Translations under genes and position numbers: made by a program
Shown here: positions 7,955 to 16,634 of the stretch, one piece after another
How the letters are laid out: each line of letters begins with the position of its first letter
How positions within the stretch are numbered: the first letter of the stretch is position 1
Source: Patescibacteria group bacterium UBA6489
Lineage (GTDB): Bacteria; Patescibacteriota; Gracilibacteria; BD1-5; UBA6164
Direction: 5' to 3'
NCBI GenBank assembly: GCA_002435385.1
Contig: DJMN01000064.1
Location: 1-18,936, forward strand
Length of the DNA stretch: 18,936 nucleotides
Notes under the pieces: generated by a model
What the model was told of the DNA's origin: nothing
The model's database searches: none
The model's input: the letters and a program-made list of their open reading frames with translations, nothing else

Positions 7955-8878
7955 ATGACAGTATTCATAACAATTCTATTAAAACTTATTCCTTTGTATC
8001 TTATGATACTTTTGTGATATATAGCATCTAAGGTATTAAAAGCACAAAAAGAGACCATAGCTAAGTTGCTTATTTATATAATTGCACCTACTGTAATATT
8101 CCTATGAACATATACAGTAGAAATAAACATGGCTAATCTATCTCTACCTATATTATTTTTCATTTTATGTTGTATTATTTCACTAATTTTTCTAGCAGTA
8201 GGGAATTTTATATTTAAAAAAGATTCAACTAAAAATATACTTGCTTTTACATCATGAACAGGTAATACATGATACTTCTGATTACCAGTAGTTTTGGCTC
8301 TATTTGGAAATCAAGCTTTTAGTTTAGCTGTATTATCGATTTTAGGTTTTGTCCTTTATGAAAATTCTTTAGGATTCTTTCTAACAGCCAAAGGGCATAA
8401 TACAGTAAAAGAAAGTGTAATGAAAGTTATAAAACTTCCAACAATATACGCTTTTTTTATAGGTCTTTTATTTAATTATTTTAGTGTAAATCTTGGTGAT
8501 ATTGCTATTACAACTATAGAAAACTTTAAATGAGCTTATACTCTTTTAGGAATGATGATTATTTGAATGTGATTATCAACAGTAAAAATTCATCATATTG
8601 ATTTGAAATTTATGGCTTCCTCATTTTTCGCTAAATTTATTTTTTGGCCATTAGTTATATTGTTAATAATATTTTTTGATAAATCATTTTTAAATTTATA
8701 TAATCAAGAAACTTATAATATATTAATTCTGATGTCAATAGTTCCTTTAGCCGCAAATACTGTAGCTCTTGCAACGGAATTAAAAGTACATCCAGATAAA
8801 GCAGCTATAGCAGTTTTACTTAGTACAATTATTGCTCTATTTTACATACCATTAATGGTAACTACTTTTGTTAATTAA
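7955..8878 (+). CDS. AEC-family permease (auxin efflux carrier / malate permease type)
   Basis: A 307-residue polytopic inner-membrane protein with about ten hydrophobic spans, the normal size of the AEC family (secondary transporters of small organic acids such as malate, and auxin carriers). Supporting features are the two-half arrangement, the mid-protein SGNTGYFGLPVVLALFG segment (family N-x-G-x-x-G-x-P), and the C-terminal MSIVPLAANTVALATEL segment, matching the family's ...P-x-A...T..LA. Its start lies 19 nt after the methyltransferase and its stop 10 nt before the MATE exporter, so these genes are probably co-transcribed. The substrate cannot be read from sequence. An exporter of a small metabolite is a reasonable guess, given the MATE neighbour. 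Confidence 0.75.
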
Positions 8879-8888
8879 TTAAAAAAAC

Positions 8889-10295
8889 ATGAAACTAAAA
8901 CACAACCTAACAGAATGACCAATCCTTAAGTCACTAATAACACTAGCATTACCAATAATGTTTGCTAACATCCTACAAACAGCATACCAACTTATAGACA
9001 CATTTTGGATCTGAAGACTATGAACAGATGCAGTCGCTGCAGTCTCTATAAGCTTCCCTATGATATTTTTAATAGTATCTTTATGAACAGGTCTTGCAAT
9101 GGCATGAACTATTCTTATATGACAATACAAAGGTAAAAAAGATCAACAATCAGTTAATCACATAGCAACACAAACAATGGTAGTAGTTGTGATTATCTCA
9201 ATAATTTTAGCATTAATAGGTTACTTACTATCACCACTTTTGATAAAACTTATGTGAGCAGAATCTAGCGTTTACAAAGATGCAGTATCATATATGAAAA
9301 TATCATTTATATGAATGATATTTATGTTTACATACATGGTTTTTCAGTCTCTGATGAGATGAGTATGAGAAGTGAAAATCCCAGTTTTTATAGTTTTAGG
9401 AACAGTTCTATTAAACCTAGTATTTGATCCACTATTTATATTTTGATATTGATTTATTCCAGCATATTGAGTAGCCTGAGCAGCAGTAGCAACAATAGCT
9501 ACACAAGCGATTGCAGCAATCATAGGTATAGCTATTTTAGTTAAATGACAATACTGAATCAAAACAGATTTATCAGATTTAAAATTAGACATACCATTGA
9601 TAAAAAAGATGCTAAAAATCTGAGTTCCAGCCTCTTTAGAAAATTCAACAAGAGCATTATGAATGACTGCAATGGTATTTTTAGTTACAACCTTCTGAAC
9701 TCAAACAGTTGCAGTTTATGGTATCTGATGAAGAATCTTAAGTTTTATAATAATTCCAGGTCTTTGATTATCTATGGCAACATCAACAATGGTTGCACAA
9801 AATGTATGAGCTAAAAAATTAGATAGGGTAAAAGAAACAGTAAAACTAAGTGCTATGATAGGAGCTATTTTCCTTACTCTAGTTTGAGTATTAGTATTTA
9901 TCTTTGCCGAGCAAATAGCAGCAGTATTTATTCCATGAGAAACAGAAACTATAAAATCTAGTGCACATTTTATAAGGGTAATGTCTCCAACATTCGGATT
10001 TATTTGAATACAGATGGCCTTGATGTGAGCTCTTAGGTGAACATGAAATACTTTTATTTCAATGATATTATCTATAATATATTTATGGGGACTTAGATTT
10101 CCTTTAGCATACATATTATCTATGTTTACAAGCCTTAAGGAAACTGGAATATGGATAGCATTCCCAATATCAAATGTACTTGCTGTAATTATTGTAAGTA
10201 TTTGGTTTATAAACTGAAAACGGAAGGAAAAGAAATTGATAGAAGAAAAGGGGATTGATGAAGTTGTTGAAGAGGGAATTATTGAGGAGGCTTAG
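8889..10295 (+). CDS. MATE-family multidrug/metabolite exporter
   Basis: A 468-residue, 12-span membrane protein typical in length for MATE (MatE/NorM) Na+ or H+ antiporters. Recognisable features: an N-terminal LKSLITLALPIMFANILQTAYQLIDTFWIG (P and Q of the first helix), WIGRLGTDAVAAVSISFP after it, a second-half PASLENSTRALGMTAM corresponding to helix 7, and a QNVGAKKLDRVKETVKLS loop, the family's GQN.GA.....A.... signature. Dozens of membrane glycines are TGA. The last 30 residues are a charged cytoplasmic tail ending in TAG. It is separated from the AEC permease by 10 nt. The exported compound is unknown. CPR epibionts often encode MATE exporters. Confidence 0.88.
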
Positions 10296-10392
10296 TTTAT
10301 ACAAAATATTTTGTTTGAAAAATTCACATTTATATTTTAATAAACTAACTTTTTTATAAGAAAAAAAATTTATATTAATAACTTAAAAAAAT
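10296..10392 (+). other. Intergenic region with short palindrome upstream of the SDR
   Basis: This 97-bp gap holds a 14-bp perfect palindrome ACAAAATATTTTGT (10301-10314) and, overlapping its end, a possible promoter TTGAAA (10315-10320)-N17-TAATAA (10338-10343). There is no T-run terminator after the MATE gene, so readthrough is possible. The palindrome is AT-rich enough to be chance. Confidence 0.3.
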
Positions 10393-11139
10393 ATGAAGAA
10401 AATAGCCTTAGTAACATGATCATCAAAATGAATAGGAAAAGAGATTGTAATAAGATTAGCAAAAGAGGGGTATATTGTTTTTGTGACATACAACTCAGAT
10501 AAAAAAGGAGGAAGAGATGTTGTGATTGAGATTGAAAAATTGGGAGGAGAGGCTTATTTAATATGTCTAGATGTTTGTTCTGAAAAAAGTGTAAAAGAAG
10601 CATTTGATATTATAAAAAAACAATATTGATATTTAAATCTTTTAGTAAACAATGCAGGTATTGAAATTCCTAAAGATATTGAAAATGTGACCTTTAATGA
10701 ATGGAAAATTGTGACTTGAACTAAAATTGATTGAACTTTTCTTTCTACAAAATATGCACTCCCTCTTCTTAAAAATCATAAAAATACTAACATTATAAAT
10801 ATTATTTCTTCTCTTTGAGATAGACCGAATCCTAAGTTCCCAGCATATTGTATATGAACAGCATGAGTTATTGCATTTACAAAAGCTATGGCAGTTAGTC
10901 TTGGAAAATATTGAATAAGGACTAATGCTATTTCTCCTGGAGCAACTTTAACTCCTATGTGGGATAGTATGTGAGGAAATAATCAAGATATGTGGTCTAG
11001 TTTTGCTGAGAATAACCCAATGTGAAGGGTATCAACTACTAAAGATATTGCAAATGCGGTAATAATGATAATTAACGATGAATCAGAATATTTAAATGGG
11101 AATTTTATTTATATGAATGGATGAGCCCATCTTAAGTAA
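10393..11139 (+). CDS. Short-chain dehydrogenase/reductase (SDR) with altered active site
   Basis: A classical-SDR-sized protein (248 aa) with the NAD(P)-binding TGSSKGIG at 8-15 (two glycines encoded by TGA at 10417-10419 and 10429-10431), NNAG at 86-89, the structural D60, catalytic S139 and Y152, and the PG of AISPG after the active site. It is most like FabG-type 3-oxoacyl reductases. Two of the four catalytic residues differ: the Asn of the NLxG motif is Lys111 (AAA, 10723-10725), and the Lys of YxxxK is Thr156 (ACA, 10858-10860). A normal Asn-Ser-Tyr-Lys mechanism is therefore unlikely; it may bind cofactor without being an efficient reductase, or be decaying. It is cytoplasmic. It follows the MATE gene and precedes the DUF4177-like gene on the same strand. 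Confidence 0.8.
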
Positions 11140-11199
11140 CTATTATAACTAATTACTATAAAGTATTAAGATAATTATATTATATAAAATAAAAACATT

Positions 11200-11418
11200 A
11201 TGAAAAAAGAATTTAAAATAGAAGTCGTGAGAGAATGAGCTATCTGAACATTGTTTTTAGGTGCGAGTAAGTTACCTATAAAAAAGATGGAGAAAATTAT
11301 GAACAAGTATTGAGAAGAATGATGGGATGTAGCTTTTCAAGTTATAGAACAACACCGTATGTGGTTATTTTGGACAAGAGAAGCAGCTATTATTACTTTT
11401 TCAAGAGAAGTGGTGTAA
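11200..11418 (+). CDS. Small DUF4177-like protein (72 aa)
   Basis: A 72-residue cytoplasmic protein: an N-terminal beta strand (EFKIEVVREG), a central helix (KKMEKIMNKYGEEGWDVAF) and a C-terminal strand pair with Trp and Phe (MWLFWTREAAIITFSR). The LN.YGEEGW-like helix end, followed by a strand ending in F(S)R, matches the DUF4177 pattern of small single-domain proteins of unknown function. Four TGA codons encode Gly, including the one before the conserved Trp. It is followed directly by a strong terminator, so it is the last gene of its unit. Confidence 0.6.
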
Positions 11419-11426
11419 AAAAATAG

Positions 11427-11472
11427 AAAAATAAGAAGTATTTTATCCATACAGATACTTCTTATTTTTTGT
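11427..11472 (+). terminator. Intrinsic terminator after the DUF4177-like gene
   Basis: Perfect 15-nt arms (11427-11441 and 11455-11469; core ATAAGAAGTAT/ATACTTCTTAT) flank a 13-nt loop. They begin with A5 and end with T6. This closes the 6081-11418 block and may act in both directions. Confidence 0.82.
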
Positions 11473-11501
11473 TTGATATTTTAGTTTTTAGATTATATTA
11501 A
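11473..11501 (+). promoter_or_regulatory. Putative promoter of the GNAT-cupin-methyltransferase-Maf cluster
   Basis: TTGATA (11473-11478), a 17-bp spacer and TATTAA (11496-11501) lie between the terminator and the ATG at 11532, predicting a leader of about 25 nt. It is placed directly after the terminator, as expected for a new transcription unit. Confidence 0.45.
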
Positions 11502-11531
11502 TATAGAATTTAAAAAATAGAGAATTGTATT

Positions 11532-11999
11532 ATGATAAAAATTAGAGAAGCAAAATTATCAGATTTAGATTTTATAATAAGTTCAATCTATAAGTTAAGA
11601 TTATATGAAAATAAACTAAATCCTAAGATTAACACAAAAATGATTTTAGAAGAAGGATATAGAAGTCAAATTAAAGAAGAAATAGATAACAAATCTTGTT
11701 TAATTCTGATATTAGAGGATAATAATGAAAATGCAGGTATTCTTATATGAAATATATTGAAAAGATGAGTTGTTTATGATTATAAGCTGTTTTCAGAACT
11801 TAGATACTTATATATTTCTGATAAATTTAGAAGAAAGTGATATGCTGAGAAACTATCTAATGAATTTTTTAAATGGGCAAAAGATAGAGGTTCAGATAGA
11901 GTAGTTTTAACTGGTGTTCGGAGAAATGAATGAGCATTAAATTTCTATAAAAAAATATGATTTGAACATATGGAATTTAGTTTAGGTAAGAATTTGTAA
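11532..11999 (+). CDS. GNAT-family N-acetyltransferase (155 aa)
   Basis: Acetyl-CoA-dependent acyl transfer to an amine is expected. The 155-residue protein has the normal single-domain GNAT length, with an N-terminal IREAKLSDLDFI strand-helix and a motif A at 90-105 (ELRYLYISDKFRRKGYA). There the pyrophosphate loop R-x-x-G-x-A uses TGA for Gly103 (11838-11840). It ends with motif B, NEGALNFYKKIGFE, ahead of the last strand. It is cytoplasmic; the substrate is unknown. It is first in a same-strand cluster with gaps of only 28, 31 and 21 nt to the cupin, methyltransferase and Maf genes. Read with the standard code the gene would stop after 72 codons, before the acetyl-CoA loop. Confidence 0.88.
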
Positions 12000-12027
12000 T
12001 ATAAAAATTATTTAATAATTTAATAAA

Positions 12028-12414
12028 ATGATTTTAAAGAAAGGAACAAAAAGTATCATTGATAAGTTAAAATCAAAATATCCTTGAAAAGAAGCATTTG
12101 ATCTTGATGGTAGGTGATTACATTTTGTATGTGAGGTAGAACCAACAATAAATCACCCAGAATATGATAGAGCAATAGAGGTAATTATCTCTAGTAAACC
12201 ACATAAACATTTAAAAGCAACCCAATACTATACAATTATTTCAGGAACACTTAAGTTATATCTGGATAAAAAAGAAATTATATTAAATTCTTGAGATAAG
12301 TTTACAATAGAGCCTAATACAGTACATTGGGCAACAAGTGATAATGAATGCTGGATTGAAATACTTTCAAAACCAGGTTGGACTAAAGAAGATCATATTC
12401 CTGTAGAGCTGTAA
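12028..12414 (+). CDS. Single-domain cupin protein (128 aa)
   Basis: A 128-residue protein with both cupin motifs. Motif 1 is HKH at 59-61, then Q66 and the ISGTLKLYL strand; the usual Glu is replaced by Gln or shifted. Motif 2 is G89-DKFTIEP96-NTVH100. H59, H61 and H100 form a plausible metal site. It may be a sugar-nucleotide or small-molecule-modifying enzyme, or a sensor domain; the sequence does not decide. It begins 28 nt after the GNAT gene and is followed 31 nt later by a methyltransferase, so it is probably in the same operon. Confidence 0.8.
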
Positions 12415-12445
12415 CTTTAAACATTTATTTCTTAAAAAGTAAATC

Positions 12446-13411
12446 ATGAACACCTCAAACATAACATCAAAACTTCTTGCAGAAACATTTACCACCACAG
12501 CATTTTTTAGAAGTTTAATAGATTACCCATATAGTGAAGAAATACTAGAATATCTATTAAATGAAAGTGGTCTAACAAAAGAAGAATTACAAGCGAGATG
12601 GGATTGATTTGATAAAGTATTCTGAGAAGAATATTGAAAAAAAATATCAGCTTTAAGCTTTTCTACAATAATTGAAGCAAGATGATTATTACTAGACTCA
12701 ATACTGAAATCAGAAGTTGATGAAAATACCATAGTTTTAGAAGTAGCTTCATGATTCTCACCAAGAGCAATAAACTTAATAAACAATCACTGATTTAAAG
12801 CCTCTCAATACATAGAAACAGATAAAGCAGAAAATATATCACTAAAACAAGGTTTTTATAATTGATTAGCAAACCAAGAAAAACCAGTATTATCTGATTT
12901 TAATGTAGTTACAGACGATATATCAAAATTAGAAAAACTTATATTAAATTTAAAAGAACTAAATCCAAATATAAACAAGCTAGTAGTACTAAATGAATGA
13001 TTACTAATTTATTTAACACCAGAAGAACAATGAAACTATTTCAATAATCTAAAAGAATTAAAATTAAGACTTACTAAACATTGAATCAATATAAAATATA
13101 TTACTATAGATATGCCTACTCATGAAAACTTTACTGATTGGTTGTTACATGAATGATTTACTCATGATGACCATGTAAATGTGATGAAAAATGTTGATTC
13201 TAAAATATTAGAATGTTTACACATGAAAGAATCAGATTTTTTAGATAATATTTGAGTAAAAAAAATAAAAAAGTACTATTATCCAGAAGAAATAATATCA
13301 AGTTTAAATACTTGAAAATTAATTAAATATAGAGAAGTACCTGAGATTGAAAAAAAGATTAAAAACTTTCTAGAACAAAAAATATTATTTGCCTATTCGG
13401 TAGAAATTTAA
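12446..13411 (+). CDS. Leucine carboxyl methyltransferase-like (LCMT/COG3315) SAM enzyme
   Basis: The 321-residue protein resembles the Ppm1/LCMT and polyketide O-methyltransferase superfamily: an N-terminal helical cap, IIEARGLLLDSIL at about 75-87 (family aRT..iD), SAM motif I as LEVASGFSPRAINL at 98-111, the acidic YIETDKAE at 122-129 binding the SAM ribose, then D157, and the family box LNEGLLIYLTPEE at 182-194. Gly103 and others are TGA. Known members methylate carboxylates or small hydroxylated substrates; this substrate is not predictable. It is cytoplasmic and part of the GNAT-cupin-Maf cluster, 21 nt before the Maf gene. Confidence 0.7.
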
Positions 13412-13432
13412 TTTATTACTAACAAATTTATT

Positions 13433-14023
13433 ATGCCTACAATATACCTAGCCTCAGGCTCACCTAGAAGAAAAGAATTATTAACTCAATTAGTTTGAGA
13501 TAATTTCAAGATTATTAAAAGTAATTATGAAGAAGATAATACTTTAGATATGTCGCCTATAGATTTAGCATTACATCATTCTCTTGAAAAATGAAAAGAT
13601 GTAATAAAAAATTTAGAAGAGGGAATAGTAATATCAGCAGATACATTTGTTTCTTTTGATAATAAGGTTCTATGAAAACCTAAAACTCAAGAAAAAGCTA
13701 AAGAATACTTAAAAAAACTTAGTGGTAAAAACATAGAAGTATTAACCTGATATGCCGTCATTGATGCTAAAAATAAACAAAAAGTTCAAGGCTGTGAAGT
13801 CACAAAAGTAAAAATCGGAAATTTAAATGATTCTATAATAAATTCTTATGTAGAAACATGAGAACCACTTGATAAAGCATGAGCATTTGGAATTCAATGA
13901 AAATGAGCAGTTATAGTAGAAAAAATGGATGGATGTTATTTCAACGTTGTTGGTTTGCCTTTATACCGTATAAATCAAGCATTTGATAAATTGTGAATTT
14001 CTGTATTTGATTTCTGAAAATAG
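13433..14023 (+). CDS. maf: Maf-family nucleoside triphosphate pyrophosphatase
   Basis: Maf proteins hydrolyse non-canonical or methylated nucleoside triphosphates, or dTTP/UTP, to the monophosphate plus PPi. The 196-residue sequence carries every signature: ASGSPRRKELL at 7-17, ISADTFV with D70 as catalytic base (67-73), GKPKT at 81-85, the DKAGAFGIQGKGA loop at 147-159 (several glycines TGA, e.g. 13880-13882) and YFNVVGLPLYR at 169-179. The IQGKGA form suggests the dTTP/UTP (YhdE) subgroup rather than the m7GTP (YceF) subgroup. It is cytoplasmic and the last gene of its cluster, ending in TAG. A CTTACA-type promoter for the next gene starts 15 nt later, with no terminator between. Confidence 0.92.
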
Positions 14024-14037
14024 AAAAATTATATTTT

Positions 14038-14069
14038 CTTACAGAACTCTTACATAAAATTAATATAAT
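14038..14069 (+). promoter_or_regulatory. CTTACA direct-repeat promoter A (PhoB/OmpR-type box)
   Basis: CTTACA at 14038-14043 and 14049-14054 (11-bp period), then 9 bp, then TATAAT at 14064-14069. There is no separate -35 hexamer; the repeats occupy the -35 region. The same module recurs at 14679, 16567 and 17860. It controls the anchored Cys protein at 14111. Confidence 0.7.
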
Positions 14070-14110
14070 GCCATAGTATCAAAGCTATATTAATTATTTT
14101 ATTACATTTT

Positions 14111-14665
14111 ATGCTAAAAAATATAAAGAAGGTTTTAAAGATTCTCGCAGTTACATTGTCTATATTTATACTCATTATTGCATACAAACTTATTGCAATT
14201 CCGATACTAGAATATCCATTTTATTTCACAGGATTGTGTCATAGCTCAGTAGATACAAATACTGAAAACAAGAAAGTATTTTTATTAAAAGATGAAAATG
14301 GTAAAACATTAAGTTGTAAGAGAATCAGGATTGAAGAAGAAGTTTTTTGTTCTGAATCACCATGTCCTGATTATAGAGTTATAAAAAGACTCACCACATC
14401 AAAAGAATGAACTATAAGTGTTTCTCAAGATACATTTGATGATATTATAACTTCTTATGCAGATGGACCATCTAGTGAAGAACAACACATAAGTAAAAAG
14501 TGGTTTTTGTTTCATATTGAAAGTAATTACAACGCCAGAATTACACATGAGGAAATTATGAACAAAGAAAATAACGAAAAAATAGAACTGAGCTTAAAGA
14601 AAGAATTAGATGAAGAATGTACAGAAAATTCAAGATTTAAGGATAATTATTGTGATTATTACTAA
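14111..14665 (+). CDS. Membrane-anchored extracytoplasmic Cys-containing protein (184 aa)
   Basis: I recognise no family. The N-terminus is short and basic (MLKNIKKVLK), followed by one long hydrophobic segment at about 10-35 without a clear signal-peptidase site, so an N-terminal membrane anchor with an external domain is likely. The external part has six cysteines (LCH, SCK, FCS, PCP, ECT, YCD), an even number compatible with disulfides outside the cytoplasm, and a Glu/Lys-rich C-terminus. Only one TGA codon occurs, far fewer than in its neighbours. It shares the CTTACA-repeat promoter with the downstream PsbP-like paralogs but not their sequence, so it is probably co-regulated with them. 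Confidence 0.6.
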
Positions 14666-14678
14666 AAAAATGCATTTT

Positions 14679-14710
14679 CTTACACTTTTCTTACATTAAA
14701 TAAATATAAT
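14679..14710 (+). promoter_or_regulatory. CTTACA direct-repeat promoter B
   Basis: CTTACA at 14679-14684 and 14690-14695, 9-bp gap, TATAAT at 14705-14710. It begins 14 nt after the stop of the anchored Cys protein and drives PsbP-like paralog 1 with a leader of about 37 nt. Confidence 0.72.
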
Positions 14711-14753
14711 ATAACTACATTGTTTAAATATTTTATTTTTAATTTATATTACC

Positions 14754-15530
14754 ATGAAAAAAATATTAAGCTTTATATTTTTAATAGCATTTGTTTTATC
14801 TAGTATAAATCTTACTAATGCAGGAGGTTTTTGACCAGTTTACACAAGTGAAAACCTTGGTTTTAAATTTATGTATCCAGAAAAATATGGTATTAAAAAT
14901 AGGGATCCAGAAGGGATTGTTGCAGTAAAAGTTATAATTGAAGAAGAGTGAGATACGGTTAATGTAGTAGATTCGGAAATTTGATATATAATAGAAAGTT
15001 TTACAGTTTATGATCTTTCAGAAATCAGTATAGAAAATATTATAAAAAATAGGTTTTGAGAAAATTGTTGAGAATATAGTATGGAAGAGGTGTCTTGAGG
15101 GTATCATGCCTGAGTATATGAAATAATCCCAAAAACATTTTGAGATTATGGTGATGAAAATTCTTGTTTTATTTATGGTAAATTTATGATGAAATATAGT
15201 CCAGCCTCAGAAAAAGTTATTATGAGTAGATGAAGCCAAGATTGTATAATTACAGATGAATCTGGTAATTGTTTATGGGATGAAATGTATGAAAGTGTTG
15301 AATTTGTAGAAGAAGAATTAAGTTCTGAAGATAAGCAAAAAGTTGAAAATGTACTTAATTATCTTGTGAATTTTGTAGAGTCTAAATATGAAACAAATCA
15401 ACAAGATTTAGTTTATTCAGTACTTGAAAAAATAATATCAGAAAAAAAGAAAACTCTTACTTGAAATACTTTCTTATTATTTGATTACTTACACTATAAA
15501 ACTGTTTTAAAACATAATTTGGTAAGATAA
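14754..15530 (+). CDS. Secreted PsbP-like paralog 1 (258 aa)
   Basis: The N-terminus is a signal peptide (MKKILSFIFLIAFVLSS..., probable cleavage after NA at about 23), so the protein is exported. The region at about 25-185 begins YTSENLGFKFMYPEKY, the Y-x-n-GF-F-YP opening seen in PsbP and DUF1795-type folds. It contains FTVYDLS (83-89), ENCGEYS (C105), C138, KYSPASEKVI, and QDCI with C164 and C173. A helical module follows (ELSSEDKQKVENVLNYLVNF ... LEKIISEKKK ... LLFDYL). Four cysteines suggest two disulfides. It has three relatives downstream and its own promoter. Its tail (YLHYKTVLKHNLVR) differs from paralog 2. A separate tail-like remnant follows in the same frame after the TAA. Function is unknown; a ligand-binding envelope protein is a guess from the fold. 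Confidence 0.75.
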
Positions 15531-15620
15531 AAAATATATCAATTATTTGATTATCTATCTAATTTATCTTGTCAAAAGTTTGGTTCATTAATACCAGATC
15601 CTTATCCTAGAACTAAATAA
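15531..15620 (+). pseudogene. C-terminal remnant of a lost PsbP-like paralog
   Basis: Directly after the stop of paralog 1 and in the same frame, 29 codons read KIYQLFDYLSNLSCQKFGSL... and end PYPRTK-TAA. The C-terminus of paralog 2 (KKYLLYDYVSDLAFMKYSSL...PATRLK) is also 29 residues from its KKY and matches at 13 positions. Paralog 1 already has its own LLFDYL segment upstream, so this looks like the tail of another copy left by a deletion or unequal recombination. It has no start codon. Confidence 0.6.
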
Positions 15621-15629
15621 ATAAACAAG

Positions 15630-15659
15630 AAAAAGACTAAAAAATATTAGTCTTTTTTT
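15630..15659 (+). terminator. Intrinsic terminator of paralog 1 unit
   Basis: AAAAAGACTAA (15630-15640) and TTAGTCTTTTT (15647-15657) are perfect inverted arms around a 6-nt loop, continuing into T-run. It shares the GACT/AGTC core with the terminators of the sister units. Confidence 0.78.
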
Positions 15660-15679
15660 GTTGTGAAAATTTTTATTTT

Positions 15680-15697
15680 CTTATATATGAATATAAT
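15680..15697 (+). promoter_or_regulatory. Degenerate version of the CTTACA promoter (paralog 2)
   Basis: CTTATA (15680-15685) is followed after only 6 bp by TATAAT (15692-15697), and there is no upstream partner CTTACA. The sequence just after TATAAT (a-m-AATCAT) matches that after the paralog 3 promoter, indicating common origin and later decay of the repeat box. Confidence 0.45.
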
Positions 15698-15742
15698 ACA
15701 ATCATACCTATCTAAATATTATATTTCTAATTTTACATTATC

Positions 15743-16504
15743 ATGAAAAAAATATTAAGTTCTATATTTTTAACAGTATTTATTCTACTAAATATTGGTT
15801 CAACTAATGCTTGATGATACAAGATTTATGAAAGTAATAATCTATGAGTTCAAATCTGATATCCTGCACTTTTTCTTTGAAAAGATTTAGCTCTAAAAGT
15901 AATAGAAGAATGAAATAAGATAACATTATTAAAGGACTGAGAATATCTTGTAGAAGAACTTTTTGTTTATGATATTAAGTGAATTTCTATAGAAAAATTT
16001 TTAAAAGATAAAATCTCAGAAAACTGCTGAAAATATTCAATTCCACAACCTGAAAAAGATGCTTTTATTGTTGATGATAACTATAGCATCATTATGGATT
16101 GAGATATAAATGAGGCTATGGGATGTAATGTCTTTATTGTGAAATATTCTCCTATATTAGAAAAGGTAGTTATAGTCCCACCAATGCAAGACTGTATACT
16201 TGAGGAAAAAGATGGAGAATGTTTACTAGATGGAATAAATAAAAATATTATATTTTTGAATCCAAGTTTAAGTTCTGAATTAAAGTTAGAAGTTGAAGAT
16301 ATATTTAGATTTCTTTCTCAAAAAATAGACTCAAAATATACTAAAGAGAAACAAATTACCTTTTATACTAAACTATCTGAAACACTTGATAAAATTAAAC
16401 TAGAAAAGAGATGAAAAAAATATCTATTGTATGATTATGTTTCAGATCTAGCTTTTATGAAATATTCATCATTAACATCAACTCCTGCTACTAGACTTAA
16501 ATAA
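15743..16504 (+). CDS. Secreted PsbP-like paralog 2 (253 aa)
   Basis: Signal peptide MKKILSSIFLTVFILLNIG with a probable cleavage site after TNA (about 23). The PsbP-like start YESNNLGVQIGYP is followed by LFVYDI (73-78), ENCGKYS (C95), C128, KYSPILEKVV, QDC (C151) and C160, the same four cysteine positions as paralogs 1 and 4. The helical C-terminal module has LSSELKLEVEDIFRFL, YTKEKQITFYTKL, KYLLYDYV and a 20-residue tail. TGA codons encode Gly throughout, including a doublet at the mature N-terminus. It is the shortest intact copy. Its promoter lacks the full direct repeat, so its regulation may differ. An SP-like open frame starting at 16118 under the standard code is only its C-terminal half. 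Confidence 0.75.
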
Positions 16505-16513
16505 TGAATCAAC

Positions 16514-16541
16514 AAAAATACTAAAAAAATTTAGTTTTTTT
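16514..16541 (+). terminator. Intrinsic terminator of paralog 2 unit
   Basis: ACTAAA (16520-16525) and TTTAGT (16530-16535) pair around a 4-nt loop, with A-rich sequence upstream and a run of seven T downstream. The stem is weaker than in the sister units because the G-C pairs are fewer. Confidence 0.65.
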
Positions 16542-16566
16542 GTTTATTTAGAAAAAAATACATTTT

Positions 16567-16598
16567 CTTACACTATTCTTACATTAAATAAATATAAT
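16567..16598 (+). promoter_or_regulatory. CTTACA direct-repeat promoter C
   Basis: CTTACA at 16567-16572 and 16578-16583, 9-bp gap, TATAAT at 16593-16598. The core is almost identical to the promoter at 14679-14710 (CTTACATTAAATAAATATAAT in both). It drives paralog 3 with a leader of about 30 nt. Confidence 0.72.
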
Positions 16599-16634
16599 AA
16601 AATCATTCTTAGTTTATATCTTTAATATTTTCAT

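Noticed and set aside
8294..8878. Two separate small membrane proteins (8294-8533 and 8603-8878)
   Set aside because: Both are in-frame pieces of the single AEC permease at 7955-8878, split only at TGA codons.
9716..10114. Minus-strand open frame of 132 codons
   Set aside because: It lies wholly inside the MATE exporter, whose + strand reading has family motifs.
10301..10314. 14-bp palindrome ACAAAATATTTTGT as an operator
   Set aside because: It is short, almost purely AT, found once, and easily expected by chance in this composition.
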